Assembly: GCA_902547955.1 (NCBI GenBank)
Contig: CACCPY010000003.1
Coordinates: forward strand, 62,001-126,000
Length of the DNA stretch: 64,000 nt
Direction: 5' to 3'
DNA from: an uncultured Alphaproteobacteria bacterium
GTDB taxonomy: Bacteria; Pseudomonadota; Alphaproteobacteria; Methylaequorales; Methylaequoraceae
A model generated the notes under the pieces. The model saw only the letters and a list, made by a program, of their open reading frames with translations, did not search any database and was not told the origin of the DNA. The translations under genes were made by a program, and so were the position numbers. Within the stretch, counting starts at the first letter, position 1. Each line of letters starts with the position of its first letter. Below, one piece after another: positions 43,057-51,752 of the stretch.

Positions 43057-44569
43057 ATCTGGGAAATAATGGTTTTGGTTCGTTAATACAATGATCTTTG
43101 TTAATTTTATACTTAAAATTAAGAAATTTAAACTTTCTCTTATTTTTTTCTATATTTAAAATATTTAAGATCTCTTCTGATGCATCTGGTATAAATGGCT
43201 GAAGTAAAATTCCTATTACTCTAAAACATTCAATTAATATTGATAAATCATAAGCAGTTTTTTTAGGATTAATTTTTATTGAATTCCATGGTTCAGCTAA
43301 ATCCATAAACTTATTTAATTTTGTTAGCATAGCGACGATTTCATCAATTGCCTTATTTATTTCTAAGGATTGCATATGTTTTTTTACTTTTGGAAGGAGA
43401 TCATAAACTTCATTAAGTAAATCATTCTCACCTAACACTTCAATTTCAGCGGGCATTTTATTTTTAAAATTTTTACTTGTAAACTTTAATGTTCTTTGAA
43501 TTAAATTCCCTAAATTGTTTGAAAGTTCTGAATTTATTCTCGCTTTAAATGAGTATTCTGAAAAATCACCATCTTGGCCTAAAGTAACCTCTCGTAAAAG
43601 GAAATATTTAAATTGATCAAGTCCGTATTTTTCAATTATTACATTAGGGTCAATGACATTTCCAACAGATTTTGAAATCTTTTTCCCTTCGTTTGTCCAC
43701 CAGCCATGAGCAAATATTCTTTTAGGTAAAGGAATTTCTGCAGCCATTAACATTGCAGGCCAATAAACAGCATGAAATTTTAAAATATCTTTTCCTATAA
43801 TATGAATGCAGTTTTCCCAAAAACAAAACTGATCTTTTGTTGTTTTTGGAAAATCAATTGAGGTTAAATAATTTACTAACGCATCAATCCAAACATACAT
43901 TATGTGGTTTTTAGTGCTTTCAACTTTAATTCCCCATTCAAAACTAGTTCTTGAAATTGATAAATCTTTTAAACCAGATTTTACAAAACTAATAACCTCA
44001 TTCTTTCTTGAAGCCGGCATTATAAAATCAGGGTTCTCATCAAAGTGTTTTAACAGTTTTTCATCCCATTCTGATAATTTGAAAAAAAAACTTTCTTCCT
44101 CTATCCACTGTACCTCTTCTCCATCTTGGGTAAAAAATTTGCTTCCTTCTTTTATAAGCTCTTTTTCTTGATAAAAGGCTTCATCTCTTACAGAATACCA
44201 ACCTTTGTAATTACTGAGATAAATTTGATTTTTTTCTTCTAAGAGCTTCCAGAAATTTTTTGCTGCTTTTTTATGTCTTTCCTCAGTAGTTCTAACAAAA
44301 TCAGTATTAGATATTTTTAATTTCTTTGATAAATTTAAAAAATTTTGTGAAACTTTATCAACAAACACTTGTGGGTCTGTTTTTTTTTTTTTGGCTGCTT
44401 TCTCTACCTTTGATCCGTGTTCGTCGGTTCCGGTAGTAAATAAAACATCATATTCGTCCAAATTATAAAATTTAACTAATGTGTCACAAATTATAATTGT
44501 GTATGCGTGTCCAATATGTGGAGAATCATTCACGTAAAATATTGGGGTAGTAAAGAAAATTTTTTTCAT
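43049..44569 (-). CDS. metG: Methionyl-tRNA synthetase
   Basis: A 506-residue class I synthetase of the short MetRS type. The HIGH motif is HIGHAYT in the first 25 residues and the KMSKS motif appears as KKISKSVGN near residue 295. WIDALVNYLT and the anticodon-binding region after about 350 are as expected. The zinc-knuckle cysteines of the long forms are absent, which is usual for this subtype. No C-terminal tRNA-binding domain is fused. It overlaps tatD by 8 bases and lies 10 bases downstream of holB. Confidence 0.94.
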   Translation of the reverse strand: MKKIFFTTPIFYVNDSPHIGHAYTIIICDTLVKFYNLDEYDVLFTTGTDEHGSKVEKAAKKKKTDPQVFVDKVSQNFLNLSKKLKISNTDFVRTTEERHKKAAKNFWKLLEEKNQIYLSNYKGWYSVRDEAFYQEKELIKEGSKFFTQDGEEVQWIEEESFFFKLSEWDEKLLKHFDENPDFIMPASRKNEVISFVKSGLKDLSISRTSFEWGIKVESTKNHIMYVWIDALVNYLTSIDFPKTTKDQFCFWENCIHIIGKDILKFHAVYWPAMLMAAEIPLPKRIFAHGWWTNEGKKISKSVGNVIDPNVIIEKYGLDQFKYFLLREVTLGQDGDFSEYSFKARINSELSNNLGNLIQRTLKFTSKNFKNKMPAEIEVLGENDLLNEVYDLLPKVKKHMQSLEINKAIDEIVAMLTKLNKFMDLAEPWNSIKINPKKTAYDLSILIECFRVIGILLQPFIPDASEEILNILNIEKNKRKFKFLNFKYKINKDHCINEPKPLFPRYD

Positions 44570-44579
44570 TGGTTTAGTT

Positions 44580-45422
44580 TTATTTATTTAAGTTAAATCT
44601 AAAGTATTCAGAAAATATCAGATGTAATATTTTCTTTTTATCAATTTTAATTTCATTATTGCTAATTTTTTTAATAAAATCTAAATAATTCAATGCATCT
44701 TTTATTTTATCAAGATTGTGTATCTGAGACGAAATTTGTAATTTTACCTCAAAAAAAATAACACTCAGAACCACTGAAAAGTAGTTGTTGAAATTATCTG
44801 AAATTTTTTCATAAAGATCATAGAATTCATTTAATTCAAAATTAGTTTTTTTTAATAAATAAGTAATCCTATTTTTTATAGCTTCACCCTTTCTATCATT
44901 TAAAAGATTGAGAATTTTAGGGTTATAGTTGGACATTAAAAGATTTTCTTCATTGATTGCTCTAATTTCATTGAAATCTTCTGAATCATTAACTTTAAAT
45001 TTTAGCTTTATACACCTAGATAAAATCGTTTTAGGTATATTTCTCAGGTTATTGGTAAAAATTATAATGACTGTATTTTCAGGTGGTTCCTCAATTGTTT
45101 TTAAAAGAGCATTTATACAATTGATGTTAAGATTCTCCATTTGATGGACTAAAAAGAAAGTTTTTTTTATCAAAGTCGAGGAATTAGTTAGTTTGATTTT
45201 AGAGATTAATTCTCTGATATCATCAATTAAAGCAGAATTTTCTGGATTGTTAACCTCAAAAACATTTTGATTAAGATTTTTCGAATGGCAAATACTTCTT
45301 ATAAACTCAATCGTAAACTTATATTTTCCAACACCACTTGGACCATAAAAAATCCATGAATGAGGAAAATTATTTTCAAAACAATTTTTTAGAAGTTGAT
45401 AGTGTTCTTGATGATTATTCAT
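44580..45422 (-). CDS. holB: DNA polymerase III delta-prime subunit
   Basis: A 280-residue AAA+ clamp-loader subunit. WIFYGPSGVGKYKFT is the P-loop (Lys present but the following Ser/Thr replaced by Tyr, as occurs in delta-prime), and MENLNINCINALLKTIEEPPENT carries the sensor region with the conserved ALLKTIEEP, followed by the SRC motif ILSRCIKL. The usual zinc cysteines are not apparent. It is somewhat short for the family. Position between tmk and metG is the standard alphaproteobacterial order and supports the call. Confidence 0.87.
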   Translation of the reverse strand: MNNHQEHYQLLKNCFENNFPHSWIFYGPSGVGKYKFTIEFIRSICHSKNLNQNVFEVNNPENSALIDDIRELISKIKLTNSSTLIKKTFFLVHQMENLNINCINALLKTIEEPPENTVIIIFTNNLRNIPKTILSRCIKLKFKVNDSEDFNEIRAINEENLLMSNYNPKILNLLNDRKGEAIKNRITYLLKKTNFELNEFYDLYEKISDNFNNYFSVVLSVIFFEVKLQISSQIHNLDKIKDALNYLDFIKKISNNEIKIDKKKILHLIFSEYFRFNLNK

Positions 45423-45432
45423 TCTGTAAAAT

Positions 45433-46074
45433 TTACCTTACAGCATAGGGTAAAAAAAAGTTGAAAAATTTTTTTTTATTCAAGAAATCAATAATTTTAA
45501 TATGAAGATCATTCTCATTTAAATTTCCATTAAATTCAAAGACATTCTTTTTTTGGGCAATATTATAAAAACCAGCCTCAACAGTTTTATGAAAATTTTT
45601 ACTTTTTTTTTCGAATCTATTCTCTTTTTTTTTTATTCTTAGACTTCTTTGAATTGAAATTTTTGGGTCAGTTTTAATCAGAATATTTAAATCAGGAAAT
45701 AAATTAAAGCCAAAATGTTTATGAAGATAATCTAGGCGAGCCTTTGGGATTTTGTTGGCAAATATTTGATAACAAAAGGTTGAGTAATAAAATCTGTCAC
45801 AAATAACAATTTTATTTTTAAGATTAGGTAAGATAATGTTTTTTACATGCTCATACCTTGCGGCATAAATTAACAGTAGTTCTGTATTAGGGGAAATATA
45901 GTTGTTATTTTTTTGCACTAAAATTTTTCTTATCCGCTCAGAAGTATCCGTACCTCCTGGCTCTCTAGTTAACAAAAAGTCCTTTTTAATTTTTTTTAAT
46001 GAGTTTCCTAATAATTTAACTTGTGTAGTTTTACCAGAGCCATCTAAACCTTCAAAAACTATAAATTTTTTCAT
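45433..46074 (-). CDS. tmk: Thymidylate kinase
   Basis: A 213-residue nucleoside-monophosphate kinase. The P-loop is FEGLDGSGKTTQ (residues 6-17), the DR-type base-binding motif is CDRFYYST, and LTREPGGT carries the usual Arg-Glu-Pro. It phosphorylates dTMP to dTDP. The first four bases overlap the end of the dacA region and it lies 10 bases upstream of holB on the same strand. Confidence 0.94.
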   Translation of the reverse strand: MKKFIVFEGLDGSGKTTQVKLLGNSLKKIKKDFLLTREPGGTDTSERIRKILVQKNNNYISPNTELLLIYAARYEHVKNIILPNLKNKIVICDRFYYSTFCYQIFANKIPKARLDYLHKHFGFNLFPDLNILIKTDPKISIQRSLRIKKKENRFEKKSKNFHKTVEAGFYNIAQKKNVFEFNGNLNENDLHIKIIDFLNKKKFFNFFLPYAVR

Positions 46075-47208
46075 TTTTTACTAATTAAGCTTTCACCAAA
46101 AAGTAAATACTTAAAGTTGTGAATTATTTTTTGAAAAAAATTGATTTTTCCAACATTTTCGTTTGTATAAAGTTCAAATTTTTTAAGGATTTCTTTATTT
46201 TTTTTTATTAAAAATTCACCAATTGGTTCATCACTATTTATTGGAGGAATAATTGGAGATTGATATTTAATTGAATAAGATAGATTTTTTTTTATTCTTT
46301 TAGGTACAGTTATACTAATTTCTTCTTTACTAAAAATATCAACACTTTTTTTATCTCCACCCCAAACATTAAGTGTTTTTAATTTTTCATTTTTGTCAGC
46401 AATCTTTAAGTTTTCGTATTGATTAAAACCAATCCTAATTAATCTTTCTGCTTCTCTAGCCCTATTTTTACTGGAATTTAATCCATTTAAAACTAATATC
46501 AACCTACGCTTATTTTTCATAACTGTTGCAACTAATCCATATCCACCTAAAGACGTATGTCCGGTTTTCAATCCATCTGAATTGAGTTCTGTAAACAATA
46601 GTGGGTTTCTATTTAATTGCTTAATACCACTGTAAGTAAATTCTTTTTCTGAGTAGTAGTGATAAAGTTCAGGAAAATCTTCTATTGTTTTTATTGAAAG
46701 TGTTAATAAGTCATCTAAGGTCATTAAATGTTGAGGATCAGGCCAGCCTGTAGAATTAGTAAAAAAAGAATTTTTAAGACCAATTTCTTTTCCTAATTCA
46801 GTCAATTCTTCAGAAAATAACTCTTCGCTTCCCGACAAACCCTCAGCTAAAACAATGCAAGCATCATTTCCTGATTGAACAATTATTCCTCTTATTAAAT
46901 CCTCAACTTTAACTTTGTCATTTACTTTTACGAACATTTTTGACCCACCCTTTTTTCCAGGCCTTTCTACTAACAGTAAATTCATCGTCAAGAGAAAGCT
47001 CTCCCTCATTGATCTTTTTAAAAGCATAATAAATAGTCATAATTTTACTCATCGAACTTGGAGAAACTAGCTGATCAGAGTTTTTCTTAAAAATAATAGA
47101 TTTTGTATCCATGTCATATAAAATCGCTTGTTTTGCAATAGTTTCTATTGCGTTAACCTTATTTGACAAAATCAAAAATGTGAAAAATATAAAGTAAATT
47201 TTTTTCAT
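46071..47208 (-). pseudogene. dacA: D-alanyl-D-alanine carboxypeptidase, split by a frameshift
   Basis: The N-terminal frame (47208 to 46918) has a signal peptide and the SxxK active site in VSPSSMSKIMTIYYAF, and reads RKAWKKG before going off frame. The second frame (to 46071) resumes GGSKMFVKVNDKVKVEDLIRGI and contains the SGN motif (QSGNDACIVLAEG) and the KTG motif (DGLKTGHTSLGGYG), then the C-terminal domain. Joined by removing one base in the run AAAAAAGGG (complement of 46948-46956), the protein would be a normal class A DacA of about 378 residues. A second, complete copy is not seen here. The parts agree so well that a sequencing indel is the simplest explanation. Confidence 0.85.
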
Positions 47209-47212
47209 TATA

Positions 47213-48070
47213 TTATTTCATTACTAGATGAGATGAAGTATATCCTAATTCAAATAGTTTTCTTTTCATATCGTTAGCCAAATCGAGATCATTTATTGGA
47301 CCAATCCTTACTCTATAAAGATATTTATTATTTATGAAAACTCTATTTATAAATGCTTTAAACTCGCTGAGTTTTTCACTTAGTGTCTTTGCATTTCTGT
47401 GGTCAGTGAAAGCCCCAACTTGGATAAGTAACTCTTTATTTGTTAAAATGCTATTTTCTAAATTTTCTTCAGTTTTTTTTTCTACAACTTTTTCCTTTCG
47501 TTCAGAGCTAGAAAGTAAATTTTTTTTACTTATTTCGGTAACTTCGGCTGCCTCAGCAACATAATTATTTTTTTGATCAGTAGAGACATACTTCCTTGAT
47601 TCATCCTCTAATATTTCTACTCTTACTTTTGCAACACCATTTCTAATGAAACCTAATTCTTCTGCAGCTTTTTTCGATAAATCTATAATTCTATTTCTTG
47701 CGAATGGACCCCTGTCATTTATCCTCACTTTCTCTAAGACTAGACCATTTTCCAAGTTTGTAACTTTCACAACTGATGGCATAGGAAGAGTTCTGTGCGC
47801 TGCAGAAATTTTATTCTGATCAAACACTTCTCCATTAGCTGTTGTCTTCCCATGAAAACCAGGACCATACCATGAGGCTATTCCAACTTCATCATATTGA
47901 TAATCAACTGCTGGATAATACCACTTCCCATTAATTTTATATGGATTTCCTACTTTATAAATTGGTTCATCCCCCCAAGAGCCTATTCTTTTAGCTGAAT
48001 TAATAAGAAAGGTTGTCTCGGAGCATCCAAACAACAAAAAAAGACATAAAAATTTAAAGAAAATTTTCAT
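47213..48070 (-). CDS. rlpA: RlpA-like septal ring lytic transglycosylase with SPOR domain
   Basis: A 285-residue lipoprotein. The lipobox is LLFGCSE at about residues 12-18. The double-psi beta-barrel domain is recognisable by VGIASWYGPGFHGKTTANGEVFD, AAHRTLPMPSVVKVTNL and VRINDRGPFARNRIIDLS, with the catalytic Asp and His positions present. The last 75 residues are a SPOR domain (LLIQVGAFTDHRNAKTL) for binding denuded peptidoglycan at the septum. It lies between mltB and dacA, four bases from dacA, in a cell-wall operon. Confidence 0.9.
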   Translation of the reverse strand: MKIFFKFLCLFLLFGCSETTFLINSAKRIGSWGDEPIYKVGNPYKINGKWYYPAVDYQYDEVGIASWYGPGFHGKTTANGEVFDQNKISAAHRTLPMPSVVKVTNLENGLVLEKVRINDRGPFARNRIIDLSKKAAEELGFIRNGVAKVRVEILEDESRKYVSTDQKNNYVAEAAEVTEISKKNLLSSSERKEKVVEKKTEENLENSILTNKELLIQVGAFTDHRNAKTLSEKLSEFKAFINRVFINNKYLYRVRIGPINDLDLANDMKRKLFELGYTSSHLVMK

Positions 48071-48078
48071 AAAATTGA

Positions 48079-49062
48079 TTATTTATTTATTTCGTTTGTT
48101 AATAAAAAAACTGTTAAGGCGAAGTAATTAGATCTATTCCAATCTAAGATAACATCAAAATTTTTGGAAACCAAAAAGTACTGATTATCTTTTGAATCTG
48201 GTATGACTAATCTCATTAATTGATTCTCATTGTATTTATTTTTAAAAATAATTCCATAGCTTTCCCAATATTTAATGTCTTTAAATTTTTTTTCTTCTGA
48301 AATTTTCTGTAACGCTTTATTTATTTTTATATTTATTTTTTCACCCCAATGGATTTTATTATTCCATCCTACCTTTTTTAAGTAGTTTGCTCCGGATGCT
48401 AATGCGTCACTCTTCTCAAAAAGATTTATCTTTTGGTTACCATCGAAGTCTGTTGCAAACTTTTTAAAAGTGCTTGGCATAAATTGGGTTTGACCAAAAG
48501 CGCCTGCCCAAGAGCCTTTAAAGTTTTGTCTTGTAAAATGACCTTCATCAATAATTTGTAAAGCATGTTTTAATTCTTTTAGAAAAAAATTTTTTCTCCT
48601 TCCGTCATATGCAAGAGATGCTAATGAATTTAATACATCAAACCTACCTAAATACTCTCCAAATGATGTTTCGACGAACCAAAGTGAAACTAAAATTCTT
48701 GAATCAACACCAAATTTTTTTTCTAAATTATCTAATAAAACTTTATTTTCATTATATTTTTTTAATAATTTTTTTTTATTTTTGTTGTTTAAATACCTTT
48801 TTAAGTACTGATTAAAACCAAGTTTAAATTCTGGCTGTTTTCTATCTAACTCTATTACTCTTTTATTGAACTTTAGCGAATCGAGATTATTTAAAGTTGA
48901 AATCTTCAGGTCATCTGATGAAAATTCTTTTTTTAAATTTTCTTTCCATTGATTCCAAGAAATCAAATTGTCATTTTTATAGTTTAGATCAGGAGAATCA
49001 TTACTTTTTCCATAAGTATTATTAAAAAATAAAAGAAATGAAAAAAAAACAAAAATTTTCAT
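48079..49062 (-). CDS. mltB: Lytic murein transglycosylase (MltB-like)
   Basis: A 327-residue exported enzyme. The hydrophobic N terminus ending in TYG is a probable signal peptide. The catalytic region contains LVSLWFVETSFGEYLG, the Glu being the acid, and GSWAGAFGQTQFMPST and ASGANYLKKVGW, which are family hallmarks. It cleaves peptidoglycan glycan strands with formation of 1,6-anhydro ends. It lies eight bases upstream of rlpA and just downstream of the FMN-dependent dehydrogenase. The absence of a lipobox suggests a soluble periplasmic form. Confidence 0.88.
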   Translation of the reverse strand: MKIFVFFSFLLFFNNTYGKSNDSPDLNYKNDNLISWNQWKENLKKEFSSDDLKISTLNNLDSLKFNKRVIELDRKQPEFKLGFNQYLKRYLNNKNKKKLLKKYNENKVLLDNLEKKFGVDSRILVSLWFVETSFGEYLGRFDVLNSLASLAYDGRRKNFFLKELKHALQIIDEGHFTRQNFKGSWAGAFGQTQFMPSTFKKFATDFDGNQKINLFEKSDALASGANYLKKVGWNNKIHWGEKINIKINKALQKISEEKKFKDIKYWESYGIIFKNKYNENQLMRLVIPDSKDNQYFLVSKNFDVILDWNRSNYFALTVFLLTNEINK

Positions 49063-49063
49063 G

Positions 49064-50209
49064 TCAGAATCTCAAATTATCTTTAGAGAGTTGTGAAATT
49101 TTTGTCAAACCCATCAGCTTCATATCTCTGGTAAGCTCTGATTTAAGATTATTGATTGATTGAGTTACACCCTCCTCTCCTCCGGATGCTAGAGCATACA
49201 AGTAAAGTCTACCTCCAGAGCACGCATTAGCACCTTTTGAAATTGCCTTTAAAATATGAGTACCTCTTCTTATTCCACCATCACAAATAATATCAATTTT
49301 ACCCGAAACAGCATCTACAATTTCATCCAATTGATCAAAAGGTGATCTTGAACCGTCTAGCTGGCGACCTCCATGATTAGAAATCATGATTGCATCTGCA
49401 CCTATGTCAACAGCTTTGATTGCATCCTCTTTTGACATAATTCCTTTTAAACAAAACACTCCATTCCATCTTTTTTTTATCTCAATAGCATCTTCCCAAT
49501 TCATATTTTGATCTAACATATTAGAAAAATAGTCAGATACTGAAATTCTAATATCTGTACCTTCTTTTACAAATTCACTTAAAAATGGAAGATCAAATTT
49601 TTTTCTTAATAAAAAATTTAACGTCCATTTTGGATGAAATAGAAAACTTAAAAAACTTTTAAAAGTAATTTTTGGGGGAGATGTAAATCCAGTTTTTAAA
49701 TCTCTTTCTCTATTACCACCAGTAATTGTATCAACTGTTAGCGCAAGAGCATCTATATTATATGATTTACATTTATCAATCATCGAATTTGTTAGACCTC
49801 TATCCTTATGAAAATACAGTTGAAAAATCTTCGGAGCATTAATTTTTTCTATCGCTTCTATTGAGACTGTTGATAAGGATGAAATACCAAAAAAGGTATT
49901 AAATTTTTCAGCAGCTTTGGCAACAGCTAATTCACCTTGATGATGAAATAATCTTTGAAGAGCTGTTGGTGAAAGAAAAAATGGGAGATCAATTTTTTTT
50001 CCAAGAATTTTTGTTTCAAGATTTATATTTTCTACTGATCTTAGAACCTTTGGAACAAGGTAACATTCATCAAAAGCTTTTGTATTTCTTTTATAGGTAA
50101 TTTCGTCGTCAGCAGCTCCGTCAATGTAATGAAAAATTGGAGATGGTAGAGATGTTTTAGCCAATTCTCTGAAATCGTTAATGTTATGACATTTATTTAT
50201 TTTACTCAT
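49064..50209 (-). CDS. lldD: FMN-dependent alpha-hydroxy acid dehydrogenase (LldD-like)
   Basis: A 381-residue FMN enzyme of the lactate dehydrogenase/glycolate oxidase family. FHYIDGAADDEITYKRN, SPTALQRLFHHQGE and the active-site MISNHGGRQLDGSRSP with the catalytic His and Arg residues are all present, followed by ICDGGIRRGTHILKA. It oxidises a 2-hydroxy acid, passing electrons to the quinone pool; L-lactate is the usual substrate but related acids cannot be excluded. It is separated by one base from mltB and is divergent from the methyltransferase-like gene. Confidence 0.87.
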   Translation of the reverse strand: MSKINKCHNINDFRELAKTSLPSPIFHYIDGAADDEITYKRNTKAFDECYLVPKVLRSVENINLETKILGKKIDLPFFLSPTALQRLFHHQGELAVAKAAEKFNTFFGISSLSTVSIEAIEKINAPKIFQLYFHKDRGLTNSMIDKCKSYNIDALALTVDTITGGNRERDLKTGFTSPPKITFKSFLSFLFHPKWTLNFLLRKKFDLPFLSEFVKEGTDIRISVSDYFSNMLDQNMNWEDAIEIKKRWNGVFCLKGIMSKEDAIKAVDIGADAIMISNHGGRQLDGSRSPFDQLDEIVDAVSGKIDIICDGGIRRGTHILKAISKGANACSGGRLYLYALASGGEEGVTQSINNLKSELTRDMKLMGLTKISQLSKDNLRF

Positions 50210-50234
50210 AAGATTAATATATTAATATTACTTA

Positions 50235-51002
50235 ATGGAAAATTTTCAAAGAAAACTTTTAATTAAAAAAAAAAAAAGACTCACACAACTTATTAATTAC
50301 ATTCATTCGTTAGATGAAATAAAAGTAACATTTGAGGGAGATTTAGAAAATAGCCTTTTTTTAAAAATTAAAAACTCATATGACGAAGCTATGGCTCAAA
50401 AAAGAAAAATTAATGATTTTATTCTTAATTTAAGTGGCTTGTCTGGTCGAAAATTTAGATCAATGCTTAATAATTTGATAGAAAAATTTGATTCACCAAG
50501 ATACCTCGAGGTGGGTTCCTGGCATGGTTCTACAGCTTGTTCAGTGTGTTACCAAAACAAAGTTAAGCTTACATGCATTGATGACTGGAGCCAAAGTTTT
50601 GTAGAAGGTAAAGATCCAGAGTTTGAATTTAACAAAAATATTAAAAATGCATTAAATATTAACTCCGACTTAAAATTTATTAACAAAGATTTTAGGAAAG
50701 TCAATTACACTGATATTGATAAACACAACATATATTTATATGATGGTCCACATCAATTTGAAGATCATTTTGATGGAATAAAAATTGTTCAACCTGCATT
50801 AGAAGATGAATATATTTTAATCGTAGACGATTGGAATTGGAATCAAGTTAGAAGTGGAACTTTATCTGCAATTGATCATTTAGGCTTAAATATAATTTCT
50901 AAACTAGAAATAAGAACCACAAGCGATGACTCCAGTGCGCTTACAGTAGGTGAACAAAGCGATTGGCATCAAGGATGCTCTTTTTTTGTAATAAAAAAGT
51001 AG
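50235..51002 (+). CDS. Class I SAM-dependent methyltransferase-like protein
   Basis: A 255-residue protein with a Rossmann-type core. RYLEVGSWHGST near residues 91-101 is motif I, followed by an acidic motif LTCIDDW and YLYDGPHQFEDHF, and then ILIVDDWNWNQVRSG. This looks like the Methyltransf_24 group, often found near glycan genes. The first 80 residues are a charged helical extension with FEGDLENS. Divergent from the lldD gene by about 25 bases; the small minus-strand ORF at 51003 abuts its stop. Substrate unknown. Confidence 0.65.
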   Translation: MENFQRKLLIKKKKRLTQLINYIHSLDEIKVTFEGDLENSLFLKIKNSYDEAMAQKRKINDFILNLSGLSGRKFRSMLNNLIEKFDSPRYLEVGSWHGSTACSVCYQNKVKLTCIDDWSQSFVEGKDPEFEFNKNIKNALNINSDLKFINKDFRKVNYTDIDKHNIYLYDGPHQFEDHFDGIKIVQPALEDEYILIVDDWNWNQVRSGTLSAIDHLGLNIISKLEIRTTSDDSSALTVGEQSDWHQGCSFFVIKK

Positions 51003-51152
51003 TTATTTTTTTTTTTTTAATACACCAGACACAACAGATGACAAAAGTTTTGAATCTTTTTTTGTAATGTATTTAATTGATGCTAATTTATCCACAAAAG
51101 AATTGGAACTATCGTCCAACATTTTTTTAATTTTATCATTATTTTTTTTCAT
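51003..51152 (-). CDS. Small basic protein downstream of yajQ
   Basis: A 49-residue ORF from ATG 51152 to TAA 51003. It begins MKKNNDKIKKMLDDSS and ends with SVVSGVLKKKK. It lies 28 bases after yajQ on the same strand. The last codons are a 13-base A run, so its end is sensitive to any indel in that homopolymer. The amphipathic, lysine-rich pattern could be a real small protein, but it has no family that I recognise. It contains a consensus DnaA 9-mer at 51088-51096 by chance, in coding sequence. Confidence 0.4.
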   Translation of the reverse strand: MKKNNDKIKKMLDDSSNSFVDKLASIKYITKKDSKLLSSVVSGVLKKKK

Positions 51153-51180
51153 AATATACCCAATGAAATAATTGTGCCAA

Positions 51181-51666
51181 TTAATCCCTAAAATTTATGT
51201 ACTGTAAAGGTTGTTTGATACTAAGGTCTTTTATAGTTTGGATTGCTTCCTGTAAGTTGTCTCTTTTATTTCCCGAAATCCTAATTTCATCTCCTCTTAT
51301 GGCCACTTGAACCTTTAATTTTGTCGATTTAAGTGTTTTATTAATAAGTTGACAAATTTCCTTGTCTATACCTTGTATTATCTTTGAATGCTGCTTTAAT
51401 AAACCTCCACGTGCATCCTCAATTTTTGAAAATTCAAAAGCACCAGTTGATAGTTTTCTTTTTACACAATGAGTTCTAAAAATTTGTTGTAGCTGATCAA
51501 TTTTATAGTTATCCTCTGCTACTAAATGTATCTCATCGGTTTCTCTTTTAATTGAGGATTGACTATTTTTAAAATCGTACCGTGAAGATATTTCTCTCAT
51601 TGCTCCGTTAATCGCGTTATCGACCTCTGCAATATCAGTTTTTGAGACAATATCAAATGATGGCAT
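51181..51666 (-). CDS. yajQ: YajQ-family nucleotide-binding protein
   Basis: A 161-residue protein of the YajQ family. It begins PSFDIVSKTDIAEVDNAING and continues ISSRYDFKNSQSSI, with VQVAIRGDEIRISGNKRDNLQEAI toward the end, all family signatures. The protein has two ferredoxin-like domains and binds nucleotides, in some bacteria cyclic di-GMP. It is transcribed divergently from the aldehyde dehydrogenase gene. Full length and well conserved. Confidence 0.93.
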   Translation of the reverse strand: MPSFDIVSKTDIAEVDNAINGAMREISSRYDFKNSQSSIKRETDEIHLVAEDNYKIDQLQQIFRTHCVKRKLSTGAFEFSKIEDARGGLLKQHSKIIQGIDKEICQLINKTLKSTKLKVQVAIRGDEIRISGNKRDNLQEAIQTIKDLSIKQPLQYINFRD

Positions 51667-51752
51667 TTTTTAAATTTTGTAATTAATAATTGTTGTATTT
51701 AACATACCTTATTATAGAATTAAATTCAAAAATTGAATTTAATATTGTATTG

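Noticed and set aside
51088-51096. A second consensus DnaA 9-mer (TTATCCACA)
   Set aside because: It lies in a probable small coding sequence and stands alone.
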